Counted from the first letter of the stretch, positions 37,901 to 49,040 are shown. The stretch: DNA of 64,000 nucleotides from Cylicocyclus nassatus (GCA_958299035.1 CATQJL010000112.1:18699361-18763360); one strand, 5' to 3'. Notes: a model not told the origin generated them from the letters alone. Numbers and translations: made by a program.

Positions 37901-40900
37901 CTCCAGCCCAGACAGTGCTCACTACCGTACTCGAGGGCGCTGATTGGTCCGTTCAAAATAACTGCTGTATCGCTGCATTTAGTGTTCAGTCTACACGGAT
38001 AAATCATATAAACTACCACCTGATGCAAAAGAAAGCCAGCCAAGATTATTTGCTGATTTTCGAGGAATTTTTCGTTGGACAGGTTTTATTTTTGATGCGT
38101 CTATCAAATTATTTTGATAACAACAGGTAAATCTGTAGACTTTCGATATTTACTTTTTCACCCTTAGCATACGCATATACAAACAATTTTGTGTGTTTTT
38201 CGTGCTTGATGTGATGATCAAAACACAAACAAGATCGTGATAAGACTTGTGGGAAAATCCAGTATTGGATTTTCCAAAACAAATCTATTTATTTATTTAT
38301 TCATGCACTATACACGAACAGCGTGCTAGATCAAAGGCAATTGGGGAAACCTGAAACAAAAAAAATGGCAATTTTCTACAGAATTTCATAAAATGCTGCA
38401 AATGAACGATCATAGAGCATGATTTCATGATCATAATAAATATATTTTTTATTTTCTCAGAAAATCCTCATAGTGATCAATTCCAAAAACGAATTTCATT
38501 TATACCAGAGTTAACACTTTTGAATGTTTTTAATGACAACGTTTCTTTTTCGGCACTTTTCCGTCAGTAGGAAAAATTTGGTCTTACTGCTACTTCTCCT
38601 TTATTGGGGTTGAAAGCTTGGACCAAGATACTTTTACGCTATTCGGGAACACTTGTCTCTTCATGATTCTTCGCACATATAAATCACTCAGACAACTAAC
38701 CGGAACTTCCGCAGCACGTTTGGGAAAGTTTTGCCGGGTCATCGCCAAAGTTCCATAAAGCACTCCAGTTGTTGGGAGACAACATTGTAAAAGCACATTC
38801 AAAGTCTTGCGGAAATGCTGGCAGGCCAAGGTACTGCGGACAGTTTTATTTTTCGGCACTTCCGCAGTGTTTTGTAACAAGCCCTGCGGAAATTCCCGTC
38901 CTCAACCAGTCTGACGTGAAAATCCCGCGGAAGTTCCCACTTCCAACGCTTCCTTTTTTGTAATGGTAAAGGAAATCCTGCGCAATCGCTGCAAATTTAT
39001 TTGCCTGCCCCGCGGAAGTTCTGGTGAATTGTCTGAGCAGATAATTTTCTTGAGCATGTGGATCTAAGAATTTATATATTTGCTATTCATTCATTGCTTC
39101 AATGCTCCAACACGTTTTTCAGCACAGAAAAAATGAAGTGAATTAGTGCATCAAGTGCTACTCAAGCGATGAGCCTCTTCTCTCACCGCACTGCCATCGT
39201 TAGAGCGGCGATGTTTACTCGTGCTTTGTTTTGTTGATTTATTTCATCTGTCAGGTCTATTTATTGTGCCGAAAAGAAGCTGCTATCTATAGCTGTAGCA
39301 CTATCATAGAAAAAAATACAAGTGGACGAGGGGGGGGGGGGTTGTAAAACAGTAACAGCTGTTGTGATTACTTTGAAAGGAAGTTCCTGGTTTTTTTTCA
39401 TCGTTAATGAATCAGAAATTCATTTGTATTGTTTGGAGGAGAAAAGGTAGGGTAGTCATCATTGCTGATGAATCGTACCGTATAGTTTCGCATTGCTTCA
39501 TAAAAATAGGCAAACTTTTTTGTACAAACTCGCCCGCAGGAACCTTCCCAAATGAGTCTGGGAATTCCGCCCATTCAAACTTGCGCAAAACTTCCCAGAG
39601 AAACTCCGGAGAGCTCTTAGTTGAATGAGACATTTCCAGGCAGTTAGCAATCAGCAACCGCCACTCAATTTGCACTTTGTGTGGCTTATTGTTTGCTCTA
39701 GCTTCGCTCCTCCGTCCATTACGCACCTGTGCAAGCTGAGCTCTGCGCTACCGGGAGAGAACGAGAAGGGAATTGTGCGCATAACGGTCCTAAGCCGATT
39801 TGAGATTTTCTTTTGTGGGAATAAACAGGGGGAAATCGAAGGGAGAATGGAAGGGGGAAGGGGAGCGGGGAAATATACTTGGGTACTACAAAAAATTTAG
39901 TAATATTTGATACCGAGGGGTCAAAAGAAATGGAAGATTTTTTTCTGCGATTTTAAATCATTAGTAAAGAATATATGGAAAAATATAAATAAGTATAATC
40001 TATGCTATGCCACTGACTATTTCAACCTCTATTTATGTAACATTCAATTATTTTTTATCCTATTAATTTTACTAATAGCAGTTATTAGGTTGATGCATAA
40101 TTCTTGCACCAAAAATTTTAAAATTCTATTGCTTCAGATGGTAATGATTGGATGTCCCTGCGAATAGTTGCAAATTTCGATTTTTTCGCGTTGACTTATT
40201 GATTTTGTTCCATACTATCTTTCTAGAATGTACTATAAATACTGCTTTCAATATACATAACAGTAAGCATATCCTTTGAATTGATTAGTCTGTTCGGGTA
40301 TTTTTGAGACATTTTTTTCTATTTTTCGGTGCAAGAAATGTGCAGCAATAAATGAACTTTTTGAAAAGTATTTTATAAAATAAATATAAATTTGTTTCCA
40401 TGCACAAGACAATAGTTTTCAAACTTTGTTTCGTTTTCCTCAGTTAACTTTCATGAATCTTGAGTTTCGCAATGTTTTTAATATTCTAGAAAACCTTCAA
40501 TTACCAGATCTCTTTGAAAAATGGTACTTCTTGTTTTCCAGGAAGTTCATGAATTAATCATCTTTGTTTAATTTGAGTGCCAATTTCTGTCAACACAGAA
40601 GTTTGTCCTACTGCAGCTCCAATTTTGTAATTTTGCAGAATTTGAATTTGTAAAAGTAGTGCACTTATTTGAGCTAAATTATTACTGCTACTTTCCACTG
40701 AGTCACTATTGGCTCTTGTTGACGGGCTATTGAATTACCTTATGGTGTGAGAATTTGACTCAAGATCACCTGTTTTGCAGTAGATCTTTGCAGGGTGATA
40801 ATGAGGGAATGATTAAGTTTTTTTCGAATAATTTTTTCGGAGATAAAGGTGTTTTCGATGCTTTTGATGTGATTGCATAAACATGTCTGCATTGAAGAAA

Positions 40901-43900
40901 TTCTTTGAAAAGAAATCTCTCAAGGTAAAAGGACAAGAGTAAAGACATACATGCATAGCATTTTGTTTACGATTCTTTCTCGTCCTATACTTCAAACATT
41001 CGAATAAATAAATAAAAGTTGAGGACTATCGAAGAATGTAGCTTGCCGTAATGTTGGAAAAATGGAAGAAACAGTTTACATAGAATTTCCTTTTTTTCTT
41101 TCGAGATAAAAATGCCGTTTTTTTTTGGAAAATTTTTTAATGAGATGAACGAGCCTGAAGTATTGTTTTCGGATACTTTTACTTGCAAAAAAACTAATAA
41201 TAAGAATAGGTTTGAAATACGAAATCACAAATGTTTATTAATGAAAATATAATTTTTATTAATGCTTGTGCCTTAAAAATAAATCGACGGTTAAATGAGA
41301 AAATAGTTGAAGGGTAAGAACATCAATGGTTTGACTATTGAAATAAATGAGGCCTGGAAAAACCATCAGATACAATGCGAAATTCTTAATCATGATTTTT
41401 CTTTTGTGATTTGCTACGTATTTTTTTCCTGTTTCTATTTGCTACTACTATAAGACTCCCAGAAGCTCTCGTAAAGCAATTTCGTCATCGTCGCTTGTAC
41501 TTTTGATCTGTTTACACTTTTTCTACGGTAGATGTTTGTTGACATAGAGAGTAGTTGACGTAGAAACCGTGAGTCTGAGCAAACGGTTGTAGAATGTGGT
41601 TTTTATAAAATCGACTAGTCAGTCCTGGAAATGATGCGGTGCTCTTGGAAAAATCGTGGGGAGGGGAGTGTGGAGGAAAATTCTCACGAAATAGAGAAGA
41701 AAGAAGGGGATATGAAGGAAGGAATTCAGGGATAAACCTCAGGAGGAATCTGGAACGAATTTTTTGAAGAAAATTAGAGGAAATAGAGAAATGAAGAAAA
41801 ATTGACTTATAAGGAATTCCGTATAGCGTTTGACCAAAGATCGTCCTCATCCTGCTTCAGTCTAGTCTCTAATCAAATTATCGCTCATGCCAAATGCAGA
41901 AGCGATCTTTGCCCCCCCCCCTCTTCCCCTCACGAAAACAAATCCAAAAAATATTTTGCCCCTTTCAGGGAATATCTAACGAACTATGACAGTGACATAC
42001 CATCAGATGAAGATGACGAAGATGACGGACCACCAGTACCTACACCTGCGCCTAAATCAGAGGAAAAGTGAGTTTTTTTTTTGTTCAAAAAAATTCCTAA
42101 GACATATTTTCTGTTACAGGACAAAAACTCCAACATCTACAATTCCACCATGGCGACGAGAATATCCCGTAGAATCCTCAACTCATTCACGTCGGGTTCT
42201 TCCGCCACTTCCGCCACCGCCATTCCCTCCACAACCGGATGCGTATCTTCAACGTCTCCAACAAGAAGCTGAAGAAAGAAAACGAATACAAGAAGAATAT
42301 GCGAGACGACGTGAACAGCTGCGACTTGAATATGAGAGGAGGCAAATGGGTAAAATTCTGAGCTTTTTTGGAAAATCGGAGATTTTTAATAAAATTTCCG
42401 GTTTCAGAGACCACCTCCTCCACTACCACCACCACCACTACCACAACCACTACCACTACAACCCCTTCAACGCCTGCCCCATTACCGCAGATAGTTTATC
42501 CCGTACAAGCTGACACACCTCGAGAGCCTGAATCTCGAAGGTTTGTTGAAAAATATTGATTTTTTTCATTCATGCCACAAAATTTTTTTTCCAGCAGAGA
42601 AATGGAAGAAGCTCGAGAAAGAGAGCGGCTATTGCATGAAGAACGTCTTCGCCAGGAACAACGAATGATTGTCGAACGAGCTCGTGCCCAAGCTGAGGCC
42701 AAAGCACGAGCTGAAGCACAGGCTCGAGCCGAGGCACGAGCTCGTGCTGAGGCCCAAGCTCAGGCGGAAGCTCGAGCCCGAGCTGAAGCCGCGGCTCGTG
42801 CCGCAGCTCGTGCCAAGCAAATTAGACATAATGTGACACAGCCAAGAGCATGGCTCAAGGTAAGACTGCGATTTTTCAGTGTTTTGTGGATTTTCAGGAG
42901 TTTTAGGTTGGAAATCAGTATAAACTCGTACCATGTATTGAACATATCTGCACGCACGTAATTGTATCAAATCGTCTAACGCCACTGCCTCACACAAGGT
43001 CGCATAAAGTCAGGTAGAGTCATTCGAGTAGAAATGGTAGAAATGCTTCTGTCAGAGTATGCTGTGGTAGCGTGACCTTCCCTGGTCAAATAACGTTTCT
43101 CGTGCCAGCGCTGTGCCAACGCCGTTCCAGTGCCGTGCCAGCGGCGTGCCGCGTTAAACGGTAGAGTCCCAGCACGGCGCTGGTACGGCGCAAGTACTTC
43201 GCTGAACGATGCTAGAGCTTTGCTGCATGGCAAATTTAGATGCAGTCTGCAATTTCTTTCCTTTTTCCTCTAAATTTCCTTTGCTAAGAGTTTTGCTTTC
43301 TTCTCCTTTTTGAGTAGTTTTCAACTTTCTGCAATTTTTTTGCTTTCGCTCACACCTTTTCGAATTTCTAAAAGCGCAGTATTGTAAATTTTTTCCGCTC
43401 CTCAAAATTCCCCTATAATCCTCATTTTATAGGATCCTTCGCTATCACAGCTTACTTTGACTCCCATAAGCTTCTATAAAACTTCTGACCCTGTGTGAGG
43501 TAGTCGTGACTGTGCCAGAAAAATTATTCTCGCAAAATCTCCGTTAACTACCTATTTTTCAACAAACCCGCTTCTTGAAGAGTGATGTATACGACTTTCT
43601 TTTGGTGTTTTGGTGAAGGGGACCAGTTCGATGCATTTATGGTGAAGGTTGGGACCAGTTCGATGCATTTATGGCTCAGGCCATCTACAGTCGTCCGTGT
43701 GCCGGCGCCGTGTCAGTGCCGTGCCGATACCTCACCACGTTATCGATTAAACTCGTCGGCCAAGTTCTTACACGAAGCTAGCACGGTGCTGGCACGATGC
43801 TGGATTGGCACTGGCAACTCTAAACGCGGCTTTAGAAGATAATTTTCCCGTTTTCTGATTTCCAAAATAACCGACTCTTGTACTGAACCTGGTCCCAAAA

Positions 43901-46584
43901 TGTTGTAAACTTATTGCACGAGTATTACACCCGCATGTGTCCTCTTTTTGTCGCAGAAGCCAACGGGAGATCGTCGACGTCTGGTCACCGAGGATCGAAG
44001 AGCTCCACCTGTGTTTTCTGTTCGTCACTATCGTCCCTACGATCTTAACAGTGTGATCTCTGCACGTGAAAACAGACGAAATCTTACGACAACAACCGAA
44101 AAGGTTTGCATGTTGACTCTGTTCTGACACTCCTCCTAACACCGTCGTCATACCGTAATGTTACCGTGCTGGTACCTTGTAGCTACCGTAATGCACGCTT
44201 ACTGTAACGTTTAATCAGTGGAGTTGCAACTTTTTGCGCTCGCAAATAAAGTAGAAAAGTGAAGCATGTTCAGTGGTATTCTTGAACGTACTTGGCGAAA
44301 AAATTTTTTAGCTCATGCATCACGCTATGAAAGTACTTTTTTGCTAAGGAAATTTTGACAGATAAAGTATTCAAAAACTCTTCCAATCATTAAAATCGAT
44401 TATAATTAGTATTAAATTATGGGAAATAAGTTCTCGAAGTTTACTTGATTTGATTCCTTAGGCAATTCATTGGGACTTCCGCAAGACAAGCAAAATTTGC
44501 AGCTGTTCTGCCGGATTCTGTTTACTATTACAGAAGTGTAAACATTGAAAGGAAACTTTTGCGGAATTTCCACGTCTAGTCGGAAACGGAAACTTCCGCG
44601 GGGCTTTCTACGAGGAGCTGCGGAAATTCCGAAAAATGACAGCTGTTCCGCAACCGTTTGACTGGCCAGTACTTCCGCAGAACTTTGATTTTTGTTGTCC
44701 TTTAGGATGTTGTCTCTTCAACAACTAAAATGCATTGTTGAACTTGTCATCCGTAATGCAGAGGATTGTGAGTTTGTCTCACAGTCCCTAAAGCAACGTT
44801 CATATTTTTCTAAGGTGTTCGCTTTTGAATTGTGGTTCGCATTTTTCGGAACTTCCGCAGCTCCTCATTTGGGAGCTTCTGCAACACGTTTACGGAACTT
44901 CCGCAGGTGACCTGGTGGAACTTTCCTAAACGTATTGCGGAAGTTCCGCTCAGTTGCCTAGTCAGATCATCGAACATCATTTGGAAGTTTCTGTTTTGGT
45001 TTTTAAATCAACCCTGAACCTATATGATCATAATCTAGTGTACTGCCTTGAAATCACTAACTCCCCCTCCCCCTCTCTCTATATGACAATATTCAGACTG
45101 ATTCTTTGACTTAGTCTGAAAATGACTGAGAATTATTGCGGTCTAAATCAATCTCTAGGCAAATCTGGGTGCCTCTCTTTTGCGAGAACTGTTTTAGATT
45201 CTCGACCATGCAGTGCCCGAGCGGCAGCTTATTTAGTTTACAAGTGGTCAAAAATGCAAATTCCCAGCGTACTTTATCCAGACAGACCCCTCAAATTCCT
45301 CGGGTGCCGTAGGCAGTGCTATTTGGGCTAGGATTTGAAGCTGAATTTTCTTCGGCAAGAATGATACACATGAGTTGTTGCTCTTGGATAAGGAACAATC
45401 AAAGATTCATTATTACTCTAAGTAAGGAACTGACCGGAATTTCCGCTTGTGGTTTATTAAAATTCTGCAAGCGTGCTGAGGAAGTTCCCGAGTGAAGCGC
45501 TGCGGAAATTCCGAAAATGCGCATCAAAACAGCAGAAGACAACATCTCAGCGAGATTTGAACCTTACTTTATTGGCTGCAAGACTCACCTTTGCACTACG
45601 GATGACATATTTGATAATGCACTCTAGCTGTTGGCAAAGCAACATCCGAGACAACACATTCAAAAACCTGCGGAAGTACTGGCATCTGAAAGTGCCGTGG
45701 AACCGCTGGCATTTTTCCAAAGTTCCGCAGCGCCTTCAAAAAGTCCTGCGCAAGTTCCCGTTCTCAACCAGTCTAACGCGAAAATCCTGCCGAAGTTTCC
45801 TTTTTGCAATAGTAAACGAAATCCTGCGGAAGCGCTGCGAATTTTGCTTGTCTTGCGGAAGTTCCGGTGAATGGTAGTAAGTCATCCAGAATAGCTGAAC
45901 AACACCGTCTTCAAAGCTTCTAGCCTGAATAATTGCTTCAATTCCTCCTTAGTTCTGGTCAAATTGTAATTATCCTATTTTACTTTTAATATCCCCTGAT
46001 TTCTTTCTTCCAAAAAGCATGCTATTTAGAACCGGTTTCAAAGAAGCCTGTGCCTTCTAGAAATAAAGTGTTTTTCCTCAAGGGGACGTTCCTAATTTCA
46101 GGTTGTTCCCACTTCCGATAGTGGTGAGGAAGCAGCAGAAAAACACGAAGAAACTTCTCGTAGTAGCACGACCAGCAGTACCACCGCCGCCACCACCACC
46201 ACCGACACTACCACCTCCACCAGTACATCGACATCGACACCCTGCCGAAGTACTACTCGCCGGACCGTTGCCGCCGTTGAAACGACGTCGCCTTCGACTT
46301 CTCCTGCACTTTCAGCAGCTCCAACGTCGACGTCAACGTCAACTTCGCTATCCACAACCACCGACTCTTCCACCGCCACCGTGGCGACGTCGACGTCTGC
46401 ACAGGCGCCGACAACGCGCTTCCGGAAGCTCCTTCCAACAGGCGGTGACGGCCGCTCCGTAATGTACCGTCAAAAGGTGCCGAAGAGTAAGCTAGACATG
46501 TACCATAGAATGTCGTCATCGAATTCGTTCTCGAAAATTCTTGCATTTATCGTTGTGCTGCTGTCGTGGTGCCTTCTCAGGTAG
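19992..46584 (+). CDS. ET-module, coiled-coil, mucin-like, probably GPI-anchored secreted protein, copy 2 (complete)
   Basis: Eleven exons: 19992-20047, 26683-26758, 28399-28512, 34154-34255, 34339-34454, 41969-42067, 42120-42349, 42408-42540, 42595-42859, 43957-44103, 46102-46584. All phases fit, giving 606 residues. Exon 1 gives a signal peptide (MNLKALAVLVVLKTSYA). Residues 20-94 hold ten cysteines (20, 22, 31, 36, 48, 61, 72, 85, 87, 93), ending KCWCRSQDYCN; this resembles the nematode ET module, with an Ly6-like fold as the alternative. Then: Thr/Glu/Lys linker, acidic run with Pro stretch (~156-187), Pro-rich and charged helix (189-264), poly-Thr (~266-285), Glu/Ala/Arg helix (310-385), basic segment (398-446), Ser/Thr-rich region (447-560) and a hydrophobic C-terminus suiting GPI attachment. 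The protein should sit at the cell surface; its function is unknown. The acceptor at 34339 is non-consensus (TTTGAAG) in both copies. Confidence 0.85.
20125..20500. repeat. Degenerate minisatellite, unit about 60-75 bp
   Basis: About six units share the core AATAAATCTCCGTTTCAACT followed by GAGCGTGAAA-like and CTAGAATT-like segments. Core starts are near 20128, 20196, 20246, 20311, 20384 and 20454. The units have diverged. Confidence 0.65.
21824..21861 (+). ncRNA. Hammerhead-ribozyme-like motif with minimal stem III
   Basis: GGTCT (21824-21828) is followed by the core CTGAGGA (21829-21835, matching CUGANGA), a short G/C helix with a T-rich loop, the core GAAA (21849-21852), then C, GTT and AGACC (21857-21861). 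AGACC pairs with GGTCT as stem I. AC/GT would form a two-base-pair stem III, with GTT as the cleavage triplet. Stem II is weak (two or three G-C pairs). All invariant core bases are present. Such minimal type I hammerheads are known from Penelope-like and other retroelements. No reverse transcriptase is visible nearby. A chance match or decayed relic is possible. Confidence 0.4.
23754..25441. mobile_element. Palindromic element with ~115-bp subrepeats, hosting a nested insertion
   Basis: It begins ACTAGCTGGCTTACCCGGCT and ends at TTTATATATAAGATAG. Four direct subrepeats (GGGCTGGGAGTTTGCACAGG type, starts near 23904, 24026, 24141, 24257; spacing ~115 bp) face two inverted copies (24320-24500). 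The ends GGACCAAACTTGGCACACAT (23788) and its inverse (near 24585) pair. The palindrome centre is near 24305. A mariner-like MITE (24652-25395) is inserted in its right part. ATCGATTTTATCGA runs recur throughout. The family is not assigned. Confidence 0.7.
24652..25395. mobile_element. Mariner-like palindromic MITE, 744 bp
   Basis: It begins TTAGGTTGAACCGAAAGTTC and ends with the exact inverse, flanked by TA on both sides (24650-24651 and 25396-25397). The two arms (~340 bp each) are inverted copies of each other almost to the centre near 25025. The TTAGGTTG terminus and TA target duplication match mariner-type termini such as Hsmar1. No transposase frame is present. It is nested inside the element at 23754-25441. 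Confidence 0.82.
26265..26650. repeat. Duplicated intron block flanking the cysteine exon
   Basis: Two copies (about 26265-26410 and 26455-26650) share AACAATGGT.AAAACAGTAG, GTTTTTTTTAG-type and TTAGGA.TA.TAAG segments. A third copy precedes the orphan exon (18541-18742). The block preceding exon 2 has therefore been copied both locally and to the upstream site. Confidence 0.6.
26759..28398 (+). other. Second intron of copy 2 gene
   Basis: 26759-27575 continues the similarity to 18819-19830 downstream of the orphan exon. It also includes a G-run at ~27003 and the TIR element at 27781-28271. Nothing else is supported. Confidence 0.6.
27781..28271. mobile_element. TIR element with CCCTATTTTCCGG ends, 491 bp
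   Basis: The left end CCCTATTTTCCGGCGTATAA and the right end (inverse of CCCTATTTTCCGGCTTATAA) match over 24 of 25 bases, with TA on each side (27779-27780, 28272-28273). Similar 'TATTTTCCGG...TATAAG' termini occur in short DNA-transposon repeats of other animals, from memory. The interior has a short open frame (27838-28044), which I do not consider a gene. Confidence 0.75.
30583..30960 (+). other. Conserved island with two short open frames, copy 2
   Basis: Counterpart of 650-1028. The frame from ATG 30598 is conserved with silent changes only through LYN. The second frame after TCTTCAG (from 30798) ends at TAG 30958-30960. In this second frame copy 2 differs by several replacements (SW to LW, SE to SR, S to Q), so constraint there is weaker. 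Confidence 0.33.
32295..32920. other. Highly conserved intronic island, copy 2
   Basis: Counterpart of 2330-2960; the core 32694-32841 differs by one base. Confidence 0.42.
35560..35925. other. Conserved intronic island, copy 2
   Basis: Counterpart of 5575-5965; small indels between copies argue against protein coding. Confidence 0.38.
36100..37450. repeat. Degenerate TTACGGTA array, copy 2
   Basis: Same block order as 6130-7560 with independent indels. Cores ATTACGGTAGCATTACGG and AGCTGAGAGTAAGT recur. Confidence 0.72.
37500..37725. other. Conserved intronic island, copy 2
   Basis: Counterpart of 7600-7830, directly after the ACGGTA array. Confidence 0.33.
40085..40352. mobile_element. 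Mariner-like MITE in copy 2 only
   Basis: Begins TTAGGTTGATGCATAATTCT after a TA. A diverged inverse (TCGGTGCAAGAAATGTGCAG) lies near 40326-40345, so the right edge is approximate. The matching place in copy 1 (~11180-11220) lacks this sequence, so insertion probably followed the block duplication. Confidence 0.6.
41445..41630. other. Conserved island upstream of acidic exon, copy 2
   Basis: Counterpart of 12290-12475, ending about 340 bp before the exon at 41969. Confidence 0.33.
43095..43820. repeat. GTGCCAGCGCC-type repeats with inverted copies, copy 2
   Basis: Counterpart of 13945-14670. A short local duplication (GTTCGATGCATTTATGG around 43626-43674) is specific to this copy. Confidence 0.45.
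44470..45870. mobile_element. Palindromic TTCCGCAG-family element, copy 2
   Basis: Left arm GGACTTCCGCAAGACAAGCA (44475) pairs with right arm GCTTGTCTTGCGGAAGTTCC (near 45846). It occupies the last intron as in copy 1, but has additional TTCCGCAG segments inside (44640-44960, 45430-45500). Confidence 0.62.
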
Positions 46585-47026
46585 TAGGCACAGATCTGTG
46601 TGCTTCCGTTGTGATAATGTATAGCCTAGAAAATTTGGCGGTTAAAATAGTGGTTTTGCGTTGCTGACAACATTTGCGCGTAAAAATAGTTTTAAATGCG
46701 CAACTATAGCAAGTCACCCGCATTTTTCAAGCAGCTCGCCGGCAACTTGACAGCATATCTGCAACTTGCTTGCAAATTTTGTTCCCGCGCAAATGTTATT
46801 GTCACCGCAACGGCACTATTTCGTTGTCAAACCTACTAGACTGTAATATTAATGTGTGTGTGTCGCCGCTTTCTCTCTATGGTTTTTTCTCTTTCCACTT
46901 AAGTGCTGTTTATTTTGCTCAGCTATACGGGTTCGAATGTCTCGTTGCAATAGTCAATATCTAATATATGTAATTTTCTTTGCATATATCAGCAAGCATA
47001 TCTGATTTCCACATTGTGCAGATTCT

Positions 47027-47032
47027 AATAAA
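47027..47032 (+). terminator. Polyadenylation signal AATAAA, copy 2 gene
   Basis: AATAAA lies about 440 bp after the stop at 46582-46584, conserved with 17845-17850. Block similarity ends about 10 bp downstream. Confidence 0.6.
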
Positions 47033-47472
47033 GTATTCGTATGTCAAGAGGAATAGTCGCTTGCGGGATAAGAGCCAAAAATATCGAACTTCTAGACTTT
47101 CCATCCTTTTTTACGACTCGAGAATCAGCATAATGATAAACTTTTCTAGTTTCTCCTTATTTCTCGAACTCATAACTAATTGTTCTAACAATAAGCATTG
47201 GAAAGCTTTGCAAAGTAGACTTGACTAACGAGCGTTGCTCCCAGTCAGAAATCTGACAATGAGAGAGAAAAAATTTTGGAAAGTTCTAACTTTTCCCAAA
47301 TTATCAAGCAAATAAGTTTCGGAAATTTATTGAGACTCCTGTAAAAATCCCTCTAAATTTGGTGGAGAATATCATTGTCGCGAAGTACCGAGTTGTTATG
47401 AAACCATGCGATTGATTTTCCTGACACTATGTATAATCATTTTTGACTTGGCTTACCGCAGCAGCCGATTTA

Positions 47473-49037
47473 GGCCCGTATGCACGTACATCCCCGCGAG
47501 GAGGGGATGCGCGCTTAACCATTGAAATGGTCCCCGCTGGGGCTCCCCTCCCTTCCCCACGCGAATCCTCGTATGCATAAAGACAATACCGGGGAAGGGA
47601 TCCCCTGGGAGTAGGGGAAGGGAACGCCCTTATGCAGAAGGGAGGATCGAGCGGGGAAATCACTTCGCTTCAGCTTTTTTGTGGTAATTATTTCTTTCTT
47701 AAGTTTTGATAGCTACTCGCCTCCAGCGTATCATCGGCAATACTTTAGTCGTTGGGGAATGCCGTCTGCCGTGATTGCGCTCGGCGCCAAAAAAATATTT
47801 CCCACGCACAGTATACTCCTGCTGTTTTCATGGATGTTGCTCACTTTCGCTAATGCTACCCGTTTCAGCGTAACAGTGTCCAACATTAGAAGTCATGATG
47901 TTTCTGCAGTGATTGCGTGGAAGATGTTATGCTGCCGAAAAAAAGGGGGGGTGCCGCGGACACTCAAACCAGCATTTCCACACATAGTAGAAGATGCAAA
48001 TCGTGCCAGCTCTTCATGGAGGCTGTGCTATTAGCGATATACTGTCCATTCCCCCAAGGGAATGATTCCCAGCGGCCATCCCTGCTATGCACGAGGGGAC
48101 TGGGGAGTGGATCACTCCCCTGGGGATCTCTGCTCAGAAATAGGCAAATCTGCTATTTTCTAGATTTTTTCAAGGCAGCTTATGTTAAAATAACAAGATA
48201 AAGGCAACATGTCATGAAATATGAAAGTTACAATGTGTTTAATTAGCCTAACGGCTAAAATTATCATGTCATATAAAATGCGCAATTTTCGTGAATGGTC
48301 AAGAACTCCTACAAATATTCAGAATTGGCAGCCATTATAAGCTCAGGTTTCTTTTCAAGAAGCGAATATAGAACAAGGAGATAAGTGCAAGCTGCAGGTC
48401 GCCGAGAGAGGAACCCAGCTTTCGAAGAAAATCCTTTCATCAAATGGAACGAAAGGCTTTGTAATATCTGATTGAAATCAGAGTATTCGCTCTCTGGCAT
48501 GACCTATACCATCGAACCCCTACTCCATTGCAGGGGATGTCGTTCCCCTCCCCCGCGTCTTCGAGCTACAGTCGTGCATACGGGGGAAGGGAAGGGATCC
48601 CCACCGGGCTTCGTCCGATCGATACCCCCGAAATCAAGTACAGAATCTGAGGCAGCGAAAGAGTATCACACTGGTAAACACTGGGAAAACCACAAAAATT
48701 ACAAAAGGCTACACACTCACGACTTCTTTTGTAGGAAAAGTGCAGCCATAACATGATTGCGAGAAAATCATTTCATGTGCTATATAGGCTCACACCGCTT
48801 CAAAAATCGTCATTATCACTACTGACAGCACGTAGCCTTCGAACCAGTGATATGGAAAAAAGAGAGCGAAGCAGAGAAATGTAATGGGAGGGGTGAATGG
48901 AAAAGTGTGAGAAGGGACGAAGGCACGCGAAATAGTATTCTTGTACATTTTGTTTCAAAAGCCATTCTGGTGCACAAGAATTGACCAAAAACAACTTTTT
49001 GAGAGGTATTGTGCGGGGATGTACGTGCATACGGGCC
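47473..49037. mobile_element. PIF/Harbinger-like TIR element, 1565 bp
   Basis: The left end GGCCCGTATGCACGTACATC is repeated as an inverse at the right end (GATGTACGTGCATACGGGCC), with 25 matching bases and TTA on each side (47470-47472, 49038-49040). A 3-bp TTA target duplication and GG-starting TIRs fit PIF/Harbinger elements. Subterminal GC-rich segments (47510-47660; 48520-48620) are partly inverted copies (GGGAAGGGATCCCC). The frame at 47681-48034 is open but not recognised as transposase. The element is probably non-autonomous. Confidence 0.72.
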
Positions 49038-49040
49038 TTA

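Larger units (their letters stand above)
34455..41968 (+). other. Large intron of copy 2 gene
   Basis: Counterpart of 4470-12811. It contains islands at 35560-35925, 37500-37725 and 41445-41630, the ACGGTA array (36100-37450), TTCCGCAG repeats without the Mutator-like insert (38690-39020), and a copy-specific mariner-like MITE (40085-40352). No extra exon is supported. Confidence 0.65.
29919..47043 (+). repeat. Tandem segmental duplication, copy 2
   Basis: Colinear with 2-17863. Starts at AATTTTGGGTCCTTTAGCTC (copy 1: AATTTTGGTCTCTTAGCTC) and stops just after the 3' UTR AATAAA. Copy-specific changes include loss or absence of the Mutator-like insert of copy 1, absence of ~240 bp at 15090-15330 of copy 1, and a mariner-like MITE at 40085-40352. 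Confidence 0.92.

Noticed and set aside
1..47043. Assembly artefact (same locus assembled twice)
   Set aside because: Intron indels, copy-specific transposon insertions with target duplications, and silent-biased exon differences indicate two real, diverged copies; allelic misassembly is not fully excluded.
47681..48034. 117-codon open frame inside the Harbinger-like element as a gene
   Set aside because: No recognised domain and no splice or start context; treated as part of the mobile element.
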